Origin: an uncultured Polyangiaceae bacterium
Lineage (GTDB): Bacteria > Myxococcota_A > Polyangia > Polyangiales > Houyiibacteriaceae
DNA length: 6,173 nucleotides
Assembly (NCBI GenBank): GCA_947258625.1
Contig: CAMYJN010000160.1
Location: forward strand, 1-6,173
Reading direction: 5' to 3'
Shown here: in pieces, positions 1-6,173 of the stretch
Layout of the letters: every line of letters begins with the position of its first letter
Numbering within the stretch: position 1 is the stretch's first letter
Made by a program: the position numbers and the translations under genes
Notes under the pieces: generated by a model
The model's database searches: none
What the model was told of the DNA's origin: nothing
The model's input: the letters and a program-made list of their open reading frames with translations, nothing else

Positions 1-590
1 AAGAGCTGAGCGAGCTCGGCATCCCCATCCTCTCCGACGAAATCTACGACGGGCTCACCTATGACGGCGCCCAAGTCGCCTCCCCGCTGGGCTTCACCGA
101 GAACTGCTACGTGCTCGACGGCTTTTCGAAGCGCTACGCGATGACAGGGTTTCGCCTCGGCTATCTCATCGCCCCCGAAAACGCGATGAGGCCACTGCAA
201 AGCTTGATGCAGAGCTTCTTCATCTCCACCTCGCAGTTCGTGCAGCAAGCCGGCATCGCGGCGTTGGCGCACGGCGCCGAGCACGTCCAGCACATGCGCC
301 AACAGTACGCGATTCGACGGCGCATCCTCGTCGACGGCCTTCGAGAGATGGGCCTTTCCATCCCGATCGATCCACCCGGTGCCTTCTACGTTCTGGTCGA
401 CATGCGTCACTTCGGACGCGATTCGTTGACCTTGGCCTTCGACATCCTCGAAAAGGCCCACGTGGCGCTAGGCCCGGGTCGCGACTTCGGAGAAGCGGCC
501 GAGGGCTTCGTTCGTTTCAGCTTCGCCACCTCGCTGGAGCAAATCGAAGAAGGCCTGCGTCGCTTGGCGCGCGCGGTCCCTGAGCTCTGA
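1..590 (+). CDS. PLP-dependent class I/II aminotransferase, C-terminal half (5' end outside window)
   Basis: The protein catalyses transfer of an amino group between an amino acid and a 2-oxo acid, using pyridoxal phosphate in the cytoplasm. The reading frame is open from nt 3 to the TGA at 588-590, giving 195 visible residues of a family that is usually about 380-400 long. Numbering from the first visible codon, SDEIY (11-15) supplies the Asp that pairs with the PLP pyridine nitrogen and the Tyr that contacts its ring oxygen. GFSKRYAMTGFRLGY (40-54) holds the Schiff-base Lys43 (nt 129-131) and the phosphate-binding Arg51. PPGAFY and the PGRDFG loop follow. VRFSFATS near the end carries Arg171, which matches the substrate alpha-carboxylate arginine. 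The first start-like codon inside the window, GTG at 111, lies just upstream of the catalytic Lys, so it is not the true start. Motifs resemble the aspartate aminotransferase-like subgroup, but substrate cannot be assigned. It converges on ligA with a 3-nt gap. Confidence 0.93.
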   Translation, partial: ELSELGIPILSDEIYDGLTYDGAQVASPLGFTENCYVLDGFSKRYAMTGFRLGYLIAPENAMRPLQSLMQSFFISTSQFVQQAGIAALAHGAEHVQHMRQQYAIRRRILVDGLREMGLSIPIDPPGAFYVLVDMRHFGRDSLTLAFDILEKAHVALGPGRDFGEAAEGFVRFSFATSLEQIEEGLRRLARAVPEL

Positions 591-593
591 GCG

Positions 594-2690
<2,097 letters not shown>

Positions 2691-2701
2691 TCAGAATTAG
2701 C

Positions 2702-2714
2702 CCTTTTCAAAAGG
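2702..2714. repeat. Inverted repeat CCTTTT-C-AAAAGG, possible operator
   Basis: Two perfectly complementary 6-nt arms flank a single central C. The arms leave a one-base loop, so a dyad protein-binding site is likelier than an RNA hairpin. The repeat begins 23 nt upstream of the ligA ATG and about 90 nt upstream of the kinase start, where a regulator could affect ligA transcription. No regulator family is recognised from the sequence, and chance occurrence is possible. Confidence 0.35.
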
Positions 2715-2804
2715 AGACAGGCCGCCCCGGCTGGGACTCGAAATCCGCCTTTTGGGTCATCTTGTGACATCTCTTCGGCCCTGAGGCACTTTGTTAGAGA
2801 GGGG

Positions 2805-5411
2805 ATGGACCGACAGGGGCAGCTTTTGCGGGACCGCGAGGCGGAACTCGAGGCTCGTCGCGAGCAAATGCGCGGCGAGCAGATGCGGCTTCGCTCGCTC
2901 GCGGCGCTCCAACACGTCCTGCCCGTCCTGGCGTTCATCTACGCCGCGGGGTCGGTGCTTTTTCTCTTGGCGCCGCCTTTCGTTCCCAACGGGCCGCACG
3001 TCTTGATTTGCACCGTGTCGGCGGCCCTGGCGCTCCTGGTCTGGACCAGCATCCGGGTGGACGATCCTCGCTACGACACGCCGGCCTCGGTCGCCACCAT
3101 CTTCATCGCCGCCGGCATGGGCCTCGCCATGCTCGCGGTCAGCGGTTCGCTCAGCAACACGACGACGCTCGCAATCGCGATCATGGCCACCGCCGCAGTC
3201 ACCTACCGCTTCTCGATCTATGTCGTGATGATCGTCGCAGCACTCGCCGGATGGTTCCCGCTCGCCTTTCAAATCGAGAGCCGTGAAATCGGCATGGGGA
3301 TCCTCCAGCTCGTAGCCGCCAGCACCGTCGGCGGCCTCTTCCTGTGGTCGCGTCGACAGCTGATATTCGGCCTCTACGACCAGGCCGAACAAGCGGAAGC
3401 CATGCGGCACTTCGCAACGGAGCAATCCCGCACGTTGGAAGGCGCGCGCGATGCGGCCTTGGCATCCGCGCAGGCCAAAGGGCAGTTCCTGGCCAACGTG
3501 AGCCACGAGGTTCGCACCCCCCTCAACGGCATCCTCGGGCTGCTTCAGCTCATCGACGCGCGCGCTCTGCCCAAACCGCAGGACGAATACTTACACGAGG
3601 TCCACAAGTCGGGGCGTGCGCTCCTCGCAATCGTCAACGATTTGCTCGACCTTTCGAAAATCGAAGCCGGCGAAATGCGCCTCGAATCCGTGCCATTCGA
3701 CGTCGTCTCCATGACCGAGGAAATCGCCGTGAACTACGCTTCAGCGGCGCAGGCCAAGAGCATCGAGCTCATTACCCACGTCGCCCCTGAAGTCCCAGCG
3801 GAGGTCTGCGGTGACCCCCTCCGTCTGCGACAGGTGATCTCCAATCTCATCAGCAACTCCCTCAAGTTCACCAATCAAGGAGAGGTCGTCGTCGGCGTTC
3901 GCGTCCGCGACAGAGGTCCGTGGCACGTCGATCTCGAAGTCCGGGTAACCGACACCGGCGAAGGCATTCCCGAAGGCCGCGTCGAAAGCATTTTTCGACC
4001 CTTCTCCCAGGCCGACGCGTCGACGACGCGCGAGCACGGCGGCACGGGGCTCGGGCTTCCGATCTGCCGGCAGCTCGTTGCCTTGATGGGAGGCGAGCTT
4101 CGGGTGGTGAGCACCGTCGGGCAGGGAAGCACATTCTTTTTCGAAGCGCGCTTCGAGCTCGAAGAGAGACTCAGCGAAGAGCTGCAGGCCGTCACCGAAG
4201 CGCTGCACGGGATGAAGGTTTTGATTCTGGAGAGCAACAACCGCGCGCGGGAAACGCTGAGCGTACAGCTCGAATCCTGGGGTATCGAACCCTGGGCGAC
4301 GACGACGTTCGACGGCGCGCTCAGCACCTTACGCGTGTCGCAGCGACCCAACATCATGTTGATCGACCTGCGGAGCCTCGGCACCGATTGGCGAAGCCGC
4401 ATCACCGAGCTCAACACCATCGCGGCGAAAGAGGGCATCTCGCTGGTCGCCATCTGCTCCTACCGCCATGAAATCAGAGACCTCATGGAAACGGGCATCA
4501 GCGTGCACGTCGAGAAGCCGATTCGACGGGCAAAAATCATCGCTGCCCTCCTCGAGACGCTCAACCGGACGACCGCGCCGGAGCCCTCGTCGGACGAAGC
4601 CTTGCGCGCATCGTTGCCTCCGTCCGCTCCCTTGGAACTGGAGTCCAATGGAATGAAGCTTCTCGTCGCTGAAGACAACATGATCAATCAGCGCGTGGTG
4701 GTCGCGCACCTGCAGGCGCTAGGATACGAGGTCGACGCGGTGAACGATGGCGTCGAGGCCCTCGAAGCTCTGAAAGACGAACGCCACTGCTACGCCGCGG
4801 TGATCATGGACGGGCAAATGCCGAAAATGGACGGTTATCAGGCCGCGCGCGAACAAAGGGCGCGCGAGCTCTCGTCGGGCCATCGGCGTGTTCCGATCAT
4901 CGCACTCACGGCGCACGCGATGATGGGGGATAGGAACACCGCGCTTGCAGCCGGGATGGACGACTACCTCACCAAGCCCTTCACGCGGAACGAGCTCCAA
5001 AAAGCGCTGAACCGGTGGGCGGCGCGACCCGCTGCCAGCATTTCGGAGTTTCCTCCCAACGCGCTCGACACCACGATCACCGCTCAGCTCTTGGAGCTCG
5101 ACGAAGAAGACCCCGGCTTCGTCTCCGACGTCATCGATAGCTTCTTTCGAAACGCCGAGGAGAACGTCGGCCGGATGAAAGCAGCCGTCGAAAACGGAGA
5201 CCTGAAAGCCTTGCACCTCGCCGCCCACTTGATTCGTGGCAGCAGTCAGCAGCTTGGGGCAAGCAGGCTCGGCGCCACCAGCTTGAAGATCGAAACGACC
5301 CAATCCATCGCGGAGGCGGCGGCGTTGCTCGGTGCCGTAGAAAGCGACCTCGACGGGGCCCGGGAAGCGCTCACGGCTCTCGCGGACCGCGCGCTCGACG
5401 CGGCGTCTTAG
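2805..5411 (+). CDS. Membrane-bound tripartite hybrid histidine kinase (6 TM - HisKA - HATPase - REC - REC - Hpt)
   Basis: This sensor kinase of 868 aa should autophosphorylate on His and pass phosphate through an internal His-Asp-His relay, as BarA- and ArcB-type kinases do. A charged helix (1-33) precedes about six hydrophobic segments (near 39-58, 65-83, 93-113, 120-138, 139-157, 165-182), which form the inner-membrane sensor. A coiled linker leads to HisKA, with His234 in NVSHEVRTPLNG. The HATPase domain has the N box (N347, N351), G1 DTGEGI (383-388), the F box FRPF and G2 GGTGLGL (412-418). REC1 (about 469-586) keeps Asp521 and Lys571 but is degenerate elsewhere. REC2 (about 617-737) is intact, with E623/D624, Asp669, Thr702 and Lys724. 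The Hpt domain (about 755-865) has His808 in AHLIRGSS. The frame is open far upstream, antisense to ligA, but homology begins only here. ATG 2805 follows a purine-rich GAGAGGGG; ATG 2868 or 2883 would also keep all domains. There is no PAS or HAMP domain and no adjacent response regulator. Confidence 0.93.
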   Translation: MDRQGQLLRDREAELEARREQMRGEQMRLRSLAALQHVLPVLAFIYAAGSVLFLLAPPFVPNGPHVLICTVSAALALLVWTSIRVDDPRYDTPASVATIFIAAGMGLAMLAVSGSLSNTTTLAIAIMATAAVTYRFSIYVVMIVAALAGWFPLAFQIESREIGMGILQLVAASTVGGLFLWSRRQLIFGLYDQAEQAEAMRHFATEQSRTLEGARDAALASAQAKGQFLANVSHEVRTPLNGILGLLQLIDARALPKPQDEYLHEVHKSGRALLAIVNDLLDLSKIEAGEMRLESVPFDVVSMTEEIAVNYASAAQAKSIELITHVAPEVPAEVCGDPLRLRQVISNLISNSLKFTNQGEVVVGVRVRDRGPWHVDLEVRVTDTGEGIPEGRVESIFRPFSQADASTTREHGGTGLGLPICRQLVALMGGELRVVSTVGQGSTFFFEARFELEERLSEELQAVTEALHGMKVLILESNNRARETLSVQLESWGIEPWATTTFDGALSTLRVSQRPNIMLIDLRSLGTDWRSRITELNTIAAKEGISLVAICSYRHEIRDLMETGISVHVEKPIRRAKIIAALLETLNRTTAPEPSSDEALRASLPPSAPLELESNGMKLLVAEDNMINQRVVVAHLQALGYEVDAVNDGVEALEALKDERHCYAAVIMDGQMPKMDGYQAAREQRARELSSGHRRVPIIALTAHAMMGDRNTALAAGMDDYLTKPFTRNELQKALNRWAARPAASISEFPPNALDTTITAQLLELDEEDPGFVSDVIDSFFRNAEENVGRMKAAVENGDLKALHLAAHLIRGSSQQLGASRLGATSLKIETTQSIAEAAALLGAVESDLDGAREALTALADRALDAAS

Positions 5412-5417
5412 TCGGCG

Positions 5418-6173
5418 TCAGTTGTCGGAGGCGCCGCAAAGATGGGCGGCGTCCACGATCCAGCTATCGCGAATCGTACGCTCGGGAACGCCGTCCACGT
5501 GCTCGACCAACCACTCGACGTCCGACGCCTCGAACCGCGCAATCTGATGGAAGTGGTAGATGCCAAGTCGATTCAGCATGCGTTCGAGGCTCGGGTCGAC
5601 GCCTTGGAGCCGCTGCAAATCGTCGCGCGGCCCAAACGGCTGCAACATGACCCACGCGGGCGGGCGAGATTGGCCGCTGCTCCGCGCCCCGAGCTCTGCG
5701 TCTCGGAGCCGGCCCTTGAGCCGTTCGATGTCTTCGATCATCCGCTCGTGGATTCCGTGAAGCACCTCGATCTCCGTTTGCAGGCGTGCGCCGCGCGCCT
5801 CGGCTTGCCGTAGCGTCGTATTGGCCTCGTCTCGTTCTTGAACGGCGATGCGAAGCTCGTGTCGCAGGCCGTCCGCCGACTCGCGCGCGCTTGGTCGTTC
5901 CTCGAGGTCGACCACCGAAAGCCGTTCATGGACTTCTTGCATCGCACGATTGCGCACATCCAAGGTCGCGGTGAGCTGCCGCTTCGCGCGCTGGAGCGTC
6001 TCGATCTGCCGGGTTTGGCCCCCGAGCTCTTTTTGAAGCCCCTCGATGCGCCTGCCCTGCGCGTCGAGGTCTGCGCGCGCTTCCTCGAGCTCGTACTCGA
6101 GCGTCTTGGCCCGCACCGGAGCGACCAGTCGCCCCCAGAAAACCTGCCCGAGCCAGAGCAAGAGCGCCCCCAG
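5418..6173 (-). CDS. Membrane-anchored coiled-coil protein with C-terminal helix-hairpin-helix-like domain (5' end outside window)
   Basis: The function is unknown. The frame ends at TGA 5420-5418 and stays open to the window edge, giving 251 visible residues. A TTG at 6161 could start it, but the four codons before it (Leu-Gly-Ala-Leu) extend the hydrophobic run, so the true start probably lies outside. Visible residues 1 to about 20 look like a transmembrane segment (LLLWLGQVFWGRLVAPV) followed by basic residues. Residues about 23-156 are charged heptad-like sequence, Glu/Arg/Gln/Leu rich, consistent with a long coiled coil. A short Ser/Pro/Gly linker then leads to about 184-246 (from DDLQRLQGVDP through RDSWIVDAAHL). 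This matches the pattern of the small helix-hairpin-helix domain annotated as flap-endonuclease-like H3TH (COG3743 type), where DDL-x-x-I-x-G-I-G-P and LGI-x-x-F-x-Q-I-A are usual. No nuclease catalytic residues are visible. It converges on the kinase gene with a 6-nt gap. Confidence 0.8.
   Translation of the reverse strand: MGALLLWLGQVFWGRLVAPVRAKTLEYELEEARADLDAQGRRIEGLQKELGGQTRQIETLQRAKRQLTATLDVRNRAMQEVHERLSVVDLEERPSARESADGLRHELRIAVQERDEANTTLRQAEARGARLQTEIEVLHGIHERMIEDIERLKGRLRDAELGARSSGQSRPPAWVMLQPFGPRDDLQRLQGVDPSLERMLNRLGIYHFHQIARFEASDVEWLVEHVDGVPERTIRDSWIVDAAHLCGASDN

Noticed and set aside
111..590. Aminotransferase as a complete 159-residue protein starting at GTG 111
   Set aside because: The frame continues upstream to the window edge with the conserved SDEIY motif, so the gene is simply cut by the window.
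2702..2714. Inverted repeat as a rho-independent terminator
   Set aside because: The stem is AT-rich, the loop is one base, and it lies between two divergent genes where no transcript needs to end.
2721..2755. Resemblance to a tRNA T-arm on the minus strand (GGATTTCGAGTCC)
   Set aside because: Only a 3-bp stem forms around the loop, and no acceptor, D or anticodon arms with a matching cloverleaf can be drawn around it.
2757..3506. Minus-strand frame of 249 codons over the kinase N-terminus
   Set aside because: The product is a low-complexity Arg/Gly/Glu/His sequence, antisense to the transmembrane and HisKA region of a clear gene.

Overview
This is a high-GC bacterial window with four protein-coding genes in alternating orientation: a 5'-truncated PLP aminotransferase (+), an NAD+-dependent DNA ligase LigA (-), a membrane-bound tripartite hybrid histidine kinase (+), and a membrane-anchored coiled-coil protein with a C-terminal helix-hairpin-helix-type domain (-, running off the right edge). 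NAD+-dependent LigA together with a Hpt-containing hybrid kinase marks it as bacterial. The high GC, Arg/Ala/Glu-rich proteins and the divergent form of LigA suggest a delta-proteobacterial or myxobacterial-type genome (Myxococcota or a relative). That placement is inference only. I see no mobile element, CRISPR array, rRNA or credible tRNA.

Layout. Positions 1-590 hold the C-terminal half of a class I/II aminotransferase. Only 3 nt separate its stop codon from that of ligA, which converges on it from the other strand. ligA and the kinase gene are divergent and share a 126-nt intergenic region (2679-2804), the only real non-coding stretch. It must carry the promoters of both genes and contains a 6+6 nt inverted repeat close to the ligA start. 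The kinase ends 6 nt from the stop of the convergent coiled-coil gene at the right. Neither convergent junction has room for a dedicated terminator, so transcripts of each pair probably overlap at their 3' ends.

How the genes work together. No shared pathway is evident. The aminotransferase is metabolic and LigA is the replication/repair ligase. The kinase carries a complete His-Asp-His phosphorelay in one polypeptide and has no response regulator beside it, so its output partner must be encoded elsewhere. The last protein looks like a membrane-tethered coiled coil of unknown function. The window looks like ordinary chromosomal housekeeping and signalling DNA rather than an accessory island. 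The points most worth a second look are the degenerate first receiver of the kinase, the altered helix-hairpin-helix region of LigA, and the architecture of the coiled-coil/HhH protein. I did not find a clear undescribed multi-gene system.
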